DNA of 64,000 nt from Carnegiea gigantea (taxonomy: Eukaryota > Streptophyta > Magnoliopsida > Caryophyllales > Cactaceae), in contig JAKOGI010000811.1 in assembly GCA_029747015.1 (NCBI GenBank), forward strand, positions 179,501-243,500. The letters run 5' to 3'. Both the position numbers and the translations under genes were made by a program. Below the pieces are notes generated by a model. That model was not told where the DNA came from, ran no database searches, and saw nothing but the letters and a program-made list of their open reading frames with translations. Of this stretch, positions 33,421-46,430 are shown piece after piece (position 1 is the stretch's first letter; every line of letters begins with the position of its first letter).

Positions 33421-35145
33421 ACCTGGTTATTAAGAGGCCTCAGCTTAGGTCTGCCCAACACCTAACCTGGTGAGATTGTTCTCCTTTATTTTCCCTCTCC
33501 TCTTATTTTACTTTATTATTTTGAATAGCGCTTTAGTTTGCATACTGCTTAGAGCATGTAGTTTTAGGTTTCCTTTCATTTATATTAGTGTGCTGCATTT
33601 AGTTGTATTTTAGGTTTGCATATAGGATTGCATATAGGGAAGTTGTGGATTAGATTGAGATGCCCCCGATGATGCTATTGCTAGGGATGATGGTCTTTAT
33701 GACCTTGATTAACTTTTGATGTGTAATCCCTTTGGTGTGAAAATTTTTGAATGTTTTGTGAATGTCTCATGGTTTGGCCTTGTCTTGATTGGGAACTATG
33801 TTGCCCCTTAGAGCTGTTAGCACTAGTTTTCACACATAAGATTTATTTTATGAGTTAAATGAGGTCGTAGTAGATATCCTGTGAGGATTTATGCTTTATT
33901 TGGACTAATTTGTTATACTTAGTCTCTTGTTCTTTCATATGTGTGATTCTTCCAATTGGTATCTTTAGAATTTTCCCAGATTCTTGTTCAAAACCACCTT
34001 AGCATGCACATATTTGATGATACGATAAAGACATTCTCTTGTTGGTCACTTTGGCCACATAGCCAAATAACCTACCTTGTGTTACATGTTTATCCCTTTT
34101 GCGAGCCTATTTGAGCTTATATCCATCTATGTAAAAAGCGTTCATGCATGCTATTGGCCACATACACATATTCCTATCATTAAGCCAAGTCTATGGAGCT
34201 TCACTTCATGTATGTCATAGGTAATCTTCAGGACGTTTAAGGTGGCTTTGGTATGTTGCTTTGTTGAGGGGTTGATGATATTCTACATTTGGATTCATTC
34301 CCCTCTTCTTTGGGCTACATTCATATGCATTTAGAATGAGTTGACATTTATACATCGTATATCTTTCAACAGTTAACTTCCCATTTCATGTTAAACAGAA
34401 AAAAGGAAAAGAAGGGAAAAAAGAAGAAAAACATAATATGTGAATAAGTGATAGGCATTGGTTTCTTGTGCATAGCTTGTGTTCTTGGCTATTTTCTCCA
34501 TTGTATTTGATTTATAGGGAGTATGTTCATTGTGTTGTTGGGGTTGAGAGTATTGGTGAGTTTTATGGTTTATTGGGCCAGTGTTGGTTGCCCCTTAGTC
34601 TTCTTGGCTATTAGCACAATAGGGCCCAAATTCATTTGTCCACCTCCTGCCCTTTACCCCTTGGCCCTATTACAATCCATGTAAGGTTCTCTTAATCATC
34701 TTATGCATATTGCATCTTAGTGGTGGAGAATTAGAGAGTCTTAGAAAGCATATGATGGTTTGCATCTTTAGAATGAGTCTTGAGTGAACCCATGCTATAC
34801 TTGAAACAGATGGGTGGAAGTGATCTACATTTTTCAAAAGTGAGGTTCTATTGGTTTATGTAGCTCTATTTAACTCCATGTGCTTGTATGATGTGCTTTG
34901 TGGTTCTTTAAGGGTGATTATGTTTGATGTCAGGCTTGTACTTTTAAATGTCATTGAAAACAATCATCTTCACCTAATTTTGAAATGTCTCGTCCACTAT
35001 TTTGAGTTGTAACTGCTTGTTACTTTTGATTGTGGTGTGCTACTAGTTTCCTAAACTCGGGAGGTATTGATTATAGATGCATCTCCCCTTGTCGATTTTA
35101 TCTAGTATTTGCTTGAGGACAAAAAAATATTTAAATAAGGAGAAG
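33421..35145 (+). other. Athila-like 3' non-coding region and polypurine tract
   Basis: Non-coding. Ends with TTTGCTTGAGGACAA (35108-35122) and a purine tract AAATAAGGAGAAG directly before the TG of the 3' LTR, the usual Athila arrangement. Confidence 0.5.
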
Positions 35146-35580
35146 TGATAACTGTTCAATTTGCATAGGATTTTTAGGTGGTAGTGCTCACCATTTTAGG
35201 GCCTTTTGGTGTATATTTTGTAATTGCCTATCCCTTTTTGTTTTACACGCGCTTTTGGTGGTGTTGGTGATATCATGTACATTATGGCCTAAAGAACTTG
35301 AGTGCACCTGCAAAAAGAGTGACGAAGAAGTAAAAGTCGAAGAACTGGATTGGTTTTCTCTTGAATCGACCGTGAGCAATCAAGAAAAGGCCTTAATCAG
35401 TCTTGGATAGCAAAACCCAGCTGGGTTCCTTTGTGGGTTTGGTGCAATTCAACCGCAAAGTAAAATTTGCAGTGTTTTGAAGGGCCTAGCGGGCACCATG
35501 GTCAACTTGTGGTGGGACCCACGATCTGTGGCTAATAGCTCATATTTCATGTGTAATTTTACTCTCTAGTTTACCTACTT
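35146..35580 (+). repeat. Truncated Athila-like 3' LTR
   Basis: It aligns with the first about 435 bp of the 5' LTR, after which similarity stops. Confidence 0.55.
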
Positions 35581-35874
35581 CTTAGTCTTTGAAATATATT
35601 TTTATGGGTAAGCATGAATATTTTTTGTAATTATCAAGTGAAATATGTGAGTATAAGCATGATGAAATTGACTTAACTTTCTCAAATATCTGCCACTTGG
35701 TCCAATCGATAAGCCCAGCTCCAAATGCCTATCAGTAGCAACCCCTCATCACTCTTGCTCTCCAATCTCTCCAGTATGGGCTAGTCTTCCTCTTCCCTCT
35801 ATGCCCATAACTAGCGAGTAATGGCCCAACAACCTGTTCTCACATGTCGAGCCCATATCCCAGCTCCTTCTCTG

Positions 35875-35910
<36 letters not shown>

Positions 35911-37127
35911 GTGTTTTAATGGGCCTGTTCTTTTCAATGCGTGGACCTAGATTAGCAGTGGCCCATCTGCTCTATTTGTCACCCCACAACCCCAGTGTTC
36001 TCAATACTCCCTTATCCCCCAACAACTATGTTTTTATGTGGGTGTGCTCTAGCGGACCCCAATCAATGACAATTACTCAAGATTAATTTCAGCTAAAAAC
36101 CAACCTTTTCTCAGGTAAATCAACAGTGTAATAGCTAAGGAATTAATTGAAATTAATTTTTTCTCATTAATTTCTTGGTGCTAGAGGGGTGTGAAGGGCA
36201 CTATAAAAAGTGATCATGGGTTAGGGCAAATGACTCATCCACTCATCTAAGCATTCCTCCATTCTCTCACCTTCTCTGTCTCTCTCATATTTGTCTAGAG
36301 AGAGCAGAGAGTCCTTGCAAGATATAATCATTTAGATTGAGAAGTTTAGAAGAAAATAAGCTTTGTTAACTGTTTTTCTCTTCTCTTCTCACCTTATTTG
36401 TGAGTCAAATCAGAGATTTTGTGCTTAATTATATAGTTTTGTATAATTGAGTATCAAAGTTTAGACACAGGAAGTGAAATATAGCACTAATTAGAAGTAT
36501 TATTATACTAACTTCAATGGTGTTTTCACAAATTATGATCGGTCAAATTACTCATCTAGGATTAAGATGGATCTTTGGCTAATAATATTATTATTTTACT
36601 AATTTCTTTGCGGTCACCTTTGTGTCTTATATTGCATAATTTTGAGTTTTATTTCATCCTAACTTATTTATGTATATTATTACTATTGTTTATTCATGTT
36701 GATTTCAATAGTTTGATTTGTTGTCTTAGTTATATGTTAGACCTTGCAGGCTCATATGATGGTCTACAATTGTGCTTAAAATTATCATAGTTAAATTTTA
36801 ATAATTTATGCTATAAATTAGGTGAGTTATGTCTGAGATGAGTAATTGATGCTAACGACTATATAAGTTATACCATATAATAATTATAATTTATCTTTTT
36901 AATTCATGGCCTAATGCTTGCAGCTTAGATTGAACAAGATATTAATTGAACACTCATTTGAGTTAGTAATTGGGAAAAGTTTGTTTGCTTATTCTTATGG
37001 TGAAAATGTGCTACTCTTTTGTTGTCTGTGGCTCATATGCATGGTAGACAGTCTTTATTCTTAGATCTTGAAGAATGAAATCCTAAAATTAAACATTTTG
37101 AGCTAAGAAATGTGAAACTGTGAAAAG
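35581..37127 (+). other. Probable LTR/leader of the next Athila element
   Basis: Non-coding, with a (TC)n microsatellite at about 35878-35909 and a plus-strand TATA box CTATAAAAAG at 36201-36210. It lies just upstream of the gag at 37128. No second copy of this sequence is found in the window, so calling it an LTR is inference. Confidence 0.35.
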
Positions 37128-37583
37128 ATGAGAGAAGAACAAGGCCCACCCCCTAAGAAACTTAAAGAATATTTTACTCCTTCCACTTGTGATTCACCTA
37201 CAAAATCACATGTGCCTGCTATCCCAGGGCCATTTGAGATTAAGCATTCCCTAATCCAAATGCTTCTATCGTTTTATGGGCTAGAGTCTGAAAACCCTTT
37301 TAAGCATGTTGACGCATTTTTAAAAATTTTTTCCACTGTGTTCCTAACTAATATCTTTGATGATGCCTTTCGTCTGCATCTTTTCCCTTTATCTTTGAAA
37401 GATAAAGCTAAGGTTTGGTTGCATACTAAGACAAGTATCACTTCTTGGGACCAAATGCAAATCGAATTTGTGAAAAAGTTCTTCTGTATTAGTAAACTGA
37501 CTACCTTAAGACATGTTATAACCACTTCCTCCCCAAAAAAAAAAAAAAAAAAGAACAATTGCATGCAAGTTACGAAAGATTAA
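37128..37583 (+). pseudogene. Athila gag fragment
   Basis: A 151-codon frame with the Athila gag core: FEIKHSLIQMLLSFYGL, NPFKHVDAFLKIFSTV, FRLHLFPLSLKDKAKVWLHT and MQIEFVKKFF. It ends in a poly-A run (about 37537-37554) that likely caused slippage. The next frame (37617-37832; INSFYSGLDEYNRQIVDA) continues the same protein. Confidence 0.8.
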
Positions 37584-38815
37584 AGAGTTATTGAGGAGTC
37601 CTCACCATAAGGTCCCATGTGGCAGCTCATCAATAGTTTCTATTCTGGATTAGATGAGTACAATAGACAGATAGTTGATGCACCTTGTTGTGGTGGTTTC
37701 TGGTATATGATTCCTCAAGAAGCTTCAGAAGTTTTTAAGCATTTGAGTGAAAATTCACACTTACATAGTTACATGGTACTTCCTCACATTCTAATTTACC
37801 TAAACAATTGGGAAGCAATGGGGGATTTATAAGATTTCACATTCAGTTGACCTTTCTAGTCAAGTTGGTGCTTTAACTATGAAATTTGACCAGTTATTGT
37901 GCATGAACAAAGTATCTAATGATGCAAGATGTGTGTTTGATTTGTGCTAGTCCCATGCAAGCTTTTGTTTTGTGTGTTTGAACTAGTAAATGTTGCCGAA
38001 GGATTTCCCCCAACTAATTATCCTTATTCGAACACTTTATGGTTGGATGAATCATGCTAACTTTTCATGGATGTCTTAAAATGTTAAGAATCACAAGTTC
38101 AAAATGGCATACCTATCCCTCCTGGTTTTCAAACTAAAGATATGTTCTTCATGCTCCTCATCAAGTTCCATCTGTGAGTTCTGACCTAGAAAAGGCAATT
38201 TATACTCTCAGTACGTTAACTTTTGTTGTGTAAAATGTTGACTCTAAGGTCTAAGGAGCTGAGAGTAAAATACATGTTGTTGATTCACACTCACAATCTA
38301 TAGCTAAGTTAAAAATCCAACTTGCATAACTAGTCATAGCTGTAGATAAAAGAGGAGAGGGAAAACTTCCTAGTCATTCCATACAGAACCCTGAAGACCA
38401 ACAATTTGAACGAGTAGAAGCTGTCACGGTTCTTAGGAGTGGTAAAAAAGTAGATAATAAATTAAGTGAGAAGAAACATGATAAAGAAGAAAGACTAAAG
38501 ACCATTGATCAAGGATGACCTTGAAATTGAGAAAGAAAATGACCCATCCCTTTCCCCTGCTGTGTTTGACGATCTATTGTCATTTATAAGCCCAGGGTGC
38601 CTTACCCTCAAGCTTTAAATGTGCTATTCCCTTCTAAGAATGACAAGTATATAGATGACATTCTAGAGACCGTTAAGCAAGCTAAGGTAAATCTTCCCCT
38701 TTGGAAGTGATTAGACATATCCCTATTTGCCATAAATTCCTTAAAAGCATGTGCACTTTTAAAAGGAAATTTAAAGATGACAAGTTTGAAAAGATTCTTC
38801 TAAGTGAACACATGA

Positions 38816-40122
38816 GTGTTGAGATTCCTGCAAGTATACGGTTTATCGTTATAGGAATTACGGATGTCGTCCTCAGAGATGACTTGCAAAATTAGATTAC
38901 TAATTATCTACGCTATGACAACAACTCAAATAAATGAAACCAAAATTAATTATAAACTCAGTACAATAATAATAACTAAATTCATCTACTATTCCTAAAA
39001 ATAAAAATTAAGGAAATCAGAGAAGGAAATAAGATGAGAGAATCCGATTAGAAAATCAAGCAATCCAAAATCCAGAACATAGGTGCAAGGTTGTGAGTGA
39101 ACCACGCACAGCCCAATTGGATTAGAACTGGGGAAGAAACAGAACCAACATTCAACTCAAAATTCTAGATAACTCATGCCATATTGTGCACTTCAATCCC
39201 AAATCGAACCCTATTCCAGGCCACATGTCAAATGTTTAACTTGAATTCAATCATTCTCGAATCGATAACATCAACCTCGTGAAATAAGGGATAGGATCTA
39301 TAACTGAAAAAACCAAAATAAGAATGAAAACAAAAACGAAAACTATTGAAACTAGAACTCCTCAATCTGCTCCCTATCTACTCTCTTTGTCCTTGCTCTA
39401 CTTTCGACCCTCTCCTTTAAGCCTCCAGCTACCCTTTCCCCCATCTTCACTGCTTCATTAATCTCCAATCAAGCCTTGTCCAATTCTTGTAACTGCCACC
39501 TTGATGATGACGTTGATGATAGAATAAATGATGAGGAAAGAGATAGTAATGGATGGGATGAAAAAAATAAGAGGGCTGCCTATTTTTTTGCGGGGTTCTC
39601 TGCGTTTATCATTTGGAGCAAAGAAAAAAATGGAGGAAAGAAGAAGAAGATGAAGGGATGCAGATCACATGCCAAGCATGTGGTGCTTTTAAGTGAAGGC
39701 AGGCTGGAGAAAGGAAGCGAAGAGTTAGGCTAGCCTAGAGAGAGAAGGGAAAGGTGGAGAAAGAGCAAAAAAAGAAAAGAAAACATGCCACAGAAGCCGT
39801 GAACTAGGATGAGGAAAGGTGGCCCACATCGTGAGAGGGGAGCTGGGAAAAGAAAGAGGAAACTGGGGGATGGGAATCCGAACTGGGCTCGTGACTGGGC
39901 CGACACAGGCTGGCCCCCTTTTTTCCCTTCATTTGCTTTCGTCCTCTTCCACTAGGTCCAAGCTTGATTTTGAGCTAATTATTTATCTTTTTCTAAGTTT
40001 TTTTTTCCAAACCCTATAAAATAAACAAAAGTACATTAAAATTCTAGTCTCCTAATTTATTTCGAGTAATTATTAGATAATAAAAGGGTATAAAATATCA
40101 TAACTTATGGTTGAATAGTGAG
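38816..40122 (-). mobile_element. 1.3-kb insertion inside the Athila element, probable solo LTR
   Basis: The Athila protein reads LLSEHMS to about 38815 and resumes as VSSILEFNTPTKFKDPG at about 40123. The sequence between is foreign. Its left end, CCTGCAAGTATACGG, is the complement of the block ending Athila-class LTRs, suggesting a minus-orientation solo LTR. Ends and target duplication are not firmly placed (TGAG or GTTGA are candidates). Frames 39476-39733 and 39819-40019 in it have no homology. Confidence 0.45.
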
Positions 40123-41395
40123 CTCTATTTTGGAATTTAACACTCCAACTAAGTTCAAAGATCCTGGTGTTCCTACTATTTCATATTACATTGGTGATCA
40201 TAAATTTGAAAGGGTACTCTTCGATTTGGGTTCTAGGGTTAATTTGATACCATATTCTATTTACATATAGTTGGGATTAGGTGAATTGACACCTTATGAT
40301 TGTGCCCTTCAGTTTGCTAACATATCAGTAAGGACTCCTAGGGGACAAATAGATGATGTCTTGGTTCAGATTGAGAACATGGACCCTAGTCATTTTTCTA
40401 AGCAGATCCCCCCTATTTATGATGTCCTTTCTTAGCCGCAACTAATGCCACCATTAACTGTAGGTTGGGAGTGATATATTTCTCAGTTATGAATGTAAGA
40501 GTTAGGCTTAACATTTTTAAAGCTTCTTCTTAACCGGTTTTTGAAGATGAATCTGATGCCTTCATTATTGATGTGATTGATAAAATGATTATAGAGACCT
40601 TACCTGCTATTTTGAGCAAAGATCCCTTAGGAACATGCCTTCTTATAAGGATTTATGGTTGTTTAACTTGGGGAGTACACTAGATAAGATGGATTCTACT
40701 CTTGACTTCACCCCTCATCTTGAGACTTCCTTTTGAGTGTGTATTTATAAGCCTCTTCCACCTTCAGCTAATTCTCGTATGCCACTTTTCGTTGTCTCTC
40801 CAGCTAAACTTGAATGAAATCATCTTCTTGATTCACTCAAGTATGTGTTTCTAGGACCTAAATAGATCCTACCTGTCATTATATCTTCTCTTTATCTTGT
40901 GATCAAGAAAAAGAGTTAATTTGTATCTTGTCTTATCATAAGGGCGTTATTGGGTCGTCGATCATTGATTTGAAAGGAATAACTCCAACTATTTGCATGA
41001 TCTCTAGTTCACTTACAGGACAATACCAAATCTATTAGGTAAATATAAAGTAGGTTGAACCTCCATATGAAAGAAATGATCTAGAAAGAGGTAGTAAAGC
41101 TTTTGAATGCAGTCATTATCTACTCAATATCTAATAGTCGTCACTCCACTTTAGGTAGTCCCTAAGAAATATAGCCTAACTGTGGTTAAGAATATGATGG
41201 TGAACTAGATAGACCACATAGTGGAGGGTGTGCATTGATTACAAAAAATTGAATTCTATGACAAGAAAGGATCGTTCCCCCTTCCCCTACATTAATCAAA
41301 TTTTAAAAAAATTAGTTGGACAAAGTTTCTATTATTTTCAAGATGGGTATTATGGTTACAGCTAAATACTTGTCTATCTTGAGGACTAAGAGAAA

Positions 41396-41782
41396 ATGAC
41401 TTCTTCTAATGTGCATCTTGCAAATTTATCCACTATTTTGAACAGATGTGAAGAAGTGAATCTTATTTTAAATTGGGAAAATAGGCACTTCACTTTCCAA
41501 GAAGGAAGTGTGTTACGTCATAAGGTGTCTAAAAAGGGAATTGAGGTTGATAAAGCCAAGATTAATATGATTTCTAATCTATATGTTTCTACTTTTATGA
41601 AGCAAGTCAGATCATTCCTTAGTCATGCTGCTTTCCATAGGAGATTTATTAAGGATTTTAGTAAATTGGCTAGGCCTCTTACTAACCACCTTTCTAAATA
41701 TACTCCTTTTGTGTTTGATGAGTCTTGTGTGCAGGATTTCGAAAAGCTTCGGTCATTGTTGGTGTCAGCTCTTATTGTGTAA
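41396..41782 (+). pseudogene. Athila RT C-terminus / RNase H start fragment
   Basis: 128 codons: ILNRCEEVNLILNWENRHF, GSVLRHKVSKKGIEVDKAKI, QVRSFLSHAAFHRRFIKDFSKLARPL and FVFDESCVQDFEKLRSLL. This is the thumb and connection region of gypsy RT. The catalytic YVDD lies upstream in the broken part and is not intact. Confidence 0.8.
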
Positions 41783-42687
41783 CCCCCTGATTTTTCTCTT
41801 CCATTTGAGATTATGTGTAATGCATATGATTTTGCTATTGGGTTACCTTGGGTCAAAGGATGAATAGAATGTCTCATGTCATATAATATGCTAGAACTCT
41901 AATTAATGCTTAAAAGAATTGCTCTACTGCTGAAAAAGAGTTGCCAGCTATAGAATTTGCACATGATAGATTCCATCTATACTACGCTCAAAATCTATTG
42001 TGTTTTAGTAACCACGCTGCATAATCACCTGTTTTCCAAAAAAGACATCAAATGTAGACTCACTAGGTGGATTTTTTTGCCCTAAGAGTTTGACATAGAG
42101 ACAAAATATAGGAAAGATTCTAAAAATTAAGGTTCAGACCACTTGTCTAGAATCTTTCCTGAGTATATTAATGACTTAATTGGATTTTATCACCATTTTC
42201 AAAATTAACGATTGTTTGCAATGTTACATGCCCCTCTCCCTTGGTTTGCTAACATTATGAATTCCTTTGCCACTAGAACGATCCTTCCTCATTGGTCTAA
42301 ATAAGAGAAAGATAGGTTCTTCTTGTAAGTAAGGCATAACTATTGGGAGACCCTTATCTTTTTAAACATTTCCCTGACCAACGGTTCATAGGTGTGTAGC
42401 TGAGAGTGAAATTCAAAGTATTATGACCCCTTATCACTGTTATGCTTGTGGTGGTCCTTTTAGAGGTCGTACGATAGCTACTAAGGTCCTAAAAGTTGGG
42501 TTTTATTGGCCCACTCTATTTCGCAATGCTCAGCGTTTCCTTCTTGCCTGTGAGTGTTGTCAATGTTCGGGTGCCTTATCCATCGTGATATGATGCCCCT
42601 TTCCCCAATTCTGATTATTGTGATATTTAATGTGTAGGGCACTGATTTTATGGGTCCTTTTCCCCATATTTTTGCTTAGTTTATGTA

Positions 42688-42969
42688 TTGGTTATTATTG
42701 TTTATCTATCAAAATGGATGAAGGCTCTAACTACTAGGACCAATGACCATAAGGTGTTGGTTAAGTTTGTGAAAGAGCGCATTTTTTTTAATCAATATAA
42801 GACCTCTCAAGCTCTTATTAGTGATGGAGGCAGTCACTTTTATCATTGGTCTTTTGAGGCTTTGCTTAGAAAATATTATGTAACTCATAAAGTAGCTACC
42901 CCCCATAATCCAAAAAATTGTGGTACAGTTAAGGTGTCTAATTGTGAGATCATGTCTTTAGTTGAATGA
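42688..42969 (+). pseudogene. Athila integrase core fragment
   Basis: 93 codons with SKWMKALTTRTNDHKVLVKF, ALISDGGSHFYHWSFEALL and YYVTHKVATPHNPKNCGTV. It contains the second catalytic Asp (ISDGGSHF). The third acidic position is in a damaged context (GTVKVSN where relatives have GQVEVSN, i.e. Glu to Lys). Confidence 0.8.
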
Positions 42970-43859
42970 GTGGTTCGACCCAATAGAAAGGACATGTCTT
43001 TGAGATTGCAGGATGCTCTGTGGAATTATCATACTGCTTATAAGACTCCTATAGGAATGCCTCCTTGCCGACTTCTTTTTGATAAGCCTTATCGCTCACC
43101 AGTTGAATTAGAACACTGTGATTTTTAGGCTACTAAAGCTATTAATTTTGATATAAAATAAGCGGGTTCTAACCATAGGCTTCCATTGAATGAATTGAAA
43201 GAATTGCTTAATGAAGCCTATGCGAATGCTACGACTTATAAAGTCAAAGCTAAAGCTTTTCATGAAAAAATAATTTCTCATAAATCGTTTGAACCTAATC
43301 AAAAGGTTTAGCTTTTTAATTCTAAGTTTAAGCTATTTCCTGACAAGTTGAGTCCAAATGGGATGGTCCTTTTGTAATCCAACAAATGCTTCCTTATGGG
43401 GTGGTTAAAATCTTCGATCCCCAAGATGATCTTGTTCTTGCTGGCAATGGTCAACATTTAAAACATGTTGTGGCTAATGAGATTGAGTTTAGTTTGATTG
43501 AATCTATCAATCTAGCAGACCTAGTTTACTATGATTAGTGGATGAGACCTTGTCTAGCTGAAGACACAAAACTTAATGCTTGCTGGGAGGCAACCAAATC
43601 TTCTTAGGTGAATTTGAGTTCTTCATTTCTGGTTCTCTTTTGTTTCAAGTGCACTTGTGCCTTAGAGTGTGACATTTCACTTGATTTTGGCTATTGTGGC
43701 TAGTGATGGTTTTGAAAGTACATTTGCAATTGGTTTGTTGGCCATATTAAGAATGTTTACCTCGTGCTATCAGGTTGTATTGCTCTTTTCTTCATCTTTT
43801 TATTTATTATTGTCTTTTTATATTGAGGACAATGTTAAGGTTTAGGTGTGGAGGAAGGC

Positions 43860-45454
43860 AAAAGAAAAATTTTAAGGAGAACTGAAAATTTTGACATATG
43901 AACTTAATTTTGAGAGGGGATTGAATGTTTTGATTATGCATGTCCTACTTTTATTATGTGGAGGTGTTCATGTGACCCATGCCCATTAGAGATTATTTAG
44001 CTTTCAACTACTTGATGGCCAAAATTTTTACTGTGCTAATGTCACTATATGATTGATTTTGAATTTGAAAGGAAACCCCATTTTCAAAGTCATTATGAGA
44101 TCAAACTTTTAATAGGTATTGAATACTCATTGACTTTTCAATCAATACATAAAATAAATCGCATTAATTAAATTCTAATCATAGTACCAATGTTCAGGCT
44201 CTATCTTTACTCATATGTTTAATTGTTTGAATATGTACTCAATGCTTCTCTGAGTGTTATCTTTATTTATATATTTTATGTACTCATGCTAAGAAACACA
44301 TGGAATCGAGTAAACTTTTAAAAAAGTTCAAAAGAAATCAAAAAATAAAACATAGAAAAAAATGAGAATAAATTGATCTGGCATTGCGGACTTGATTTTA
44401 TAGATATTTTACGATTTTTGATGTGTGGTCTGAAGTCTTGTACTTACGATGTGCTACAACAATGATATTATGTGCTTAATTTACTTGAGTCTTGGCCCAA
44501 TAACCTAGAGTTAAAAGTTGAAATGTTTGATAATGAGTTGTGAGTTGCTAAGGAATTAATCTATATGATTTTAAGTAGCTATGCATAATTAGACTAGAAT
44601 GGGTTGAATGAGTATATATATTATTATTATTCTTCAGTCGACTTTGGCTTTGCGCCAAATTATTTTGATTACCTCTTTAGTGAAAGTAGCAGTGGGTTCT
44701 TAGATGATCAATAGGAGCATCCCAACAGAGTTATGTATGATGTTTATGCAAATATAAAATGATGCTGTAATGCGGTCCATTTAAGTTTTATGTAAATCAT
44801 TACCTTAAGACCATATTTTATGCAAAATGTAGCCCCCACTTCCTCACAAAAATAAAAATGGCAAAAAAACAATGATGCCAATAAGTATCAAGAGCTTTGT
44901 GGTCCTAAGTAATAATGCCTTGAATTTTATTAAATAACTTCAGAGGTACAAACATGCATAAATACAATTAGATAGAAATAAAAATAAAAATTAAAAAAAT
45001 TGGCAATTTCGAGTGGAATACTGAGGGACCGGGCTGGTCCCCAGCTTATGTCAACGGAGCCTAGTCCATCTCAGACTCGGTTTCTTGTTGTATCAGAAAC
45101 AGGATCCTAGCTGGGTTCTTGTTGGGCAATCAAAGCAGTTCCCACTCAGTTTTGGTCTAGCTGTTTTAAGTAGCTATAAATTTAGTATAGGTGTTTATCG
45201 TTCTCATCACTTATAAAAGCAACCCTCTATAATTCACATGTCTTTGGAGAAAATCCTAACTACTCACTCTTCATGCTAAGGGCAAACACGAGCTCGAAAA
45301 CCTTTGATTGGGCAGTCTTCTTAGCCTTTGACAAGTGAAAATCTCATGGGAATTCCTTAGGACATCCAGTACTATTTAGGATTTTCAACTTCGTGTTTCT
45401 CAGTTTGGAGAATGTGAGTTGTTTTCCCTTGTGTTGCCATCATCTTCAAAAAAT
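43860..45454. other. Non-coding interval after the Athila element
   Basis: AT-rich, no coding frame. A plus-strand TATA-like TTATAAAAGC at 45211-45220 and the motif GGATCCTAGCTGGGTTCTT at about 45102-45120 suggest an LTR, but no partner copy is seen. Confidence 0.3.
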
Positions 45455-46430
45455 ATGTCTTCACAATATCGATGTTCCTTAGGTATAAGTTAGGAGGACA
45501 TATCTACCATAGTTGTTTAAGACGAGGGAGATTTTATTACTTTAATTTCTTACCGCCAAAGAGGAAGCAAGCAGGCTTTTGGAGGTATACATAGGCATAG
45601 GGCTATGAACGTATGCCTTCTTTGGGCCTTTATGTTTGTTGGTAGTTCTGAAAATAGGGGACTGACCATGTTGCTGAATGCAATAAAGGGAATTCGTCAT
45701 GTTTAGACCCCTATGCTGCTTCTAGCTACTGAGACCATACTGTTCACGGATCGACTCTATCACCATCCTGATCAGTTCTTTTCAAGAAGTCCATTACTGC
45801 TTTAGGGAAGCTTTTAAGGCCCGGGTTTATGATGCTGTATTTTTTGTTAGACTCTCGAACCCAACCAAGTTTCCTTAGGCCTGTGCTAGACTATCCTTCC
45901 TTTCTTTTTTTCTCTTCCTTTTCCTTTTCTCTTTTTTTCTCTTCTTCTCTTTGTCCTTTGTTTGGTCTTAATTCTATGTAGATTTGCCGATTAGAGCATC
46001 TTCAATTGATTGAAGTTCTAAAGAACATAGACACATACTTAGCCTTACGATTCTACTAAAGGAGGAGGTTGTTCAGGGATTAGTGCATAGCGAATTAAGC
46101 GAGCTTCTTAGAGAAGAACCTCCTTATTGGCTGGATCATCCATTGGTAGGGGGTACGACAATTCGTGCCATATGGAGGAAATAGTGCCTCTGTGTGTCTC
46201 ATTGACCTGTCCATAGGAACTTACTTTTTCTCACTACAGTTGATGAGACAATTTTGTTATAACCAAACTATCTCGACGATGGATTGTATCACTCAAAGGA
46301 ACTGGAAGATCAACCCTGCTCGCATCAGGTCTTGGGTTGAATATTGGCTTCATCATTCTATCATCACTATGTCTCCTCTCCCACACTCTACATACATCTC
46401 AGAACACTTGCGTTAGATGAATAAATGCGA
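45455..46430 (+). pseudogene. Relic of a plant-mobile-domain-like ORF
   Basis: The broken plus-strand frame shows HRAMNVCLLWAFMFVGS, GGNSASVCLIDLSIGTYFF, LQLMRQFCYNQTIS, RIRSWVEYWLHHSI and PLPHSTYISEHLR. The LRQF-x-QTI core followed by a W-rich segment and a PLP-x(5)-Y block resembles plant mobile domain / extra ORFs of plant transposons. The longest clean piece is 46165-46416. The element it belonged to is not clear. Confidence 0.35.

Larger units (their letters stand above)
31026..35580 (+). mobile_element. Athila-like element lacking gag-pol
   Basis: 5' LTR, decayed Asp-tRNA primer-binding site, leader with Athila-style reading-frame relics, then directly the 3' non-coding region with polypurine tract and a truncated second LTR. 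No protease, RT or integrase sequence is recognisable between 33420 and 35145. It is either a deletion derivative or a non-autonomous large derivative (LARD-like). The two LTR copies align over 31026-31460 and 35146-35580 in the same orientation at perhaps 75-80 percent. Confidence 0.6.
37128..43520 (+). pseudogene. Decayed Athila-type gag-pol
   Basis: Domains in order on the plus strand: gag (37128-37850), gag-protease linker (38580-38830), insertion, protease (40140-40440, with VLFDLGSRVNLIPYS; the family has DLGAS), RT and RNase H (about 41040-42180; KKGIEVDKAKI, RSFLSHAAFHRRFIKDFSK), integrase zinc-binding and core (42390-42970; LISDGGSHF, THKVATPHNP) and integrase C-terminus to 43500. 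Many stops and shifts break the frame. At 43825-43855 an ATTGAGGACAATGTTAAGG segment and purines mark the end typical of Athila. Confidence 0.8.
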
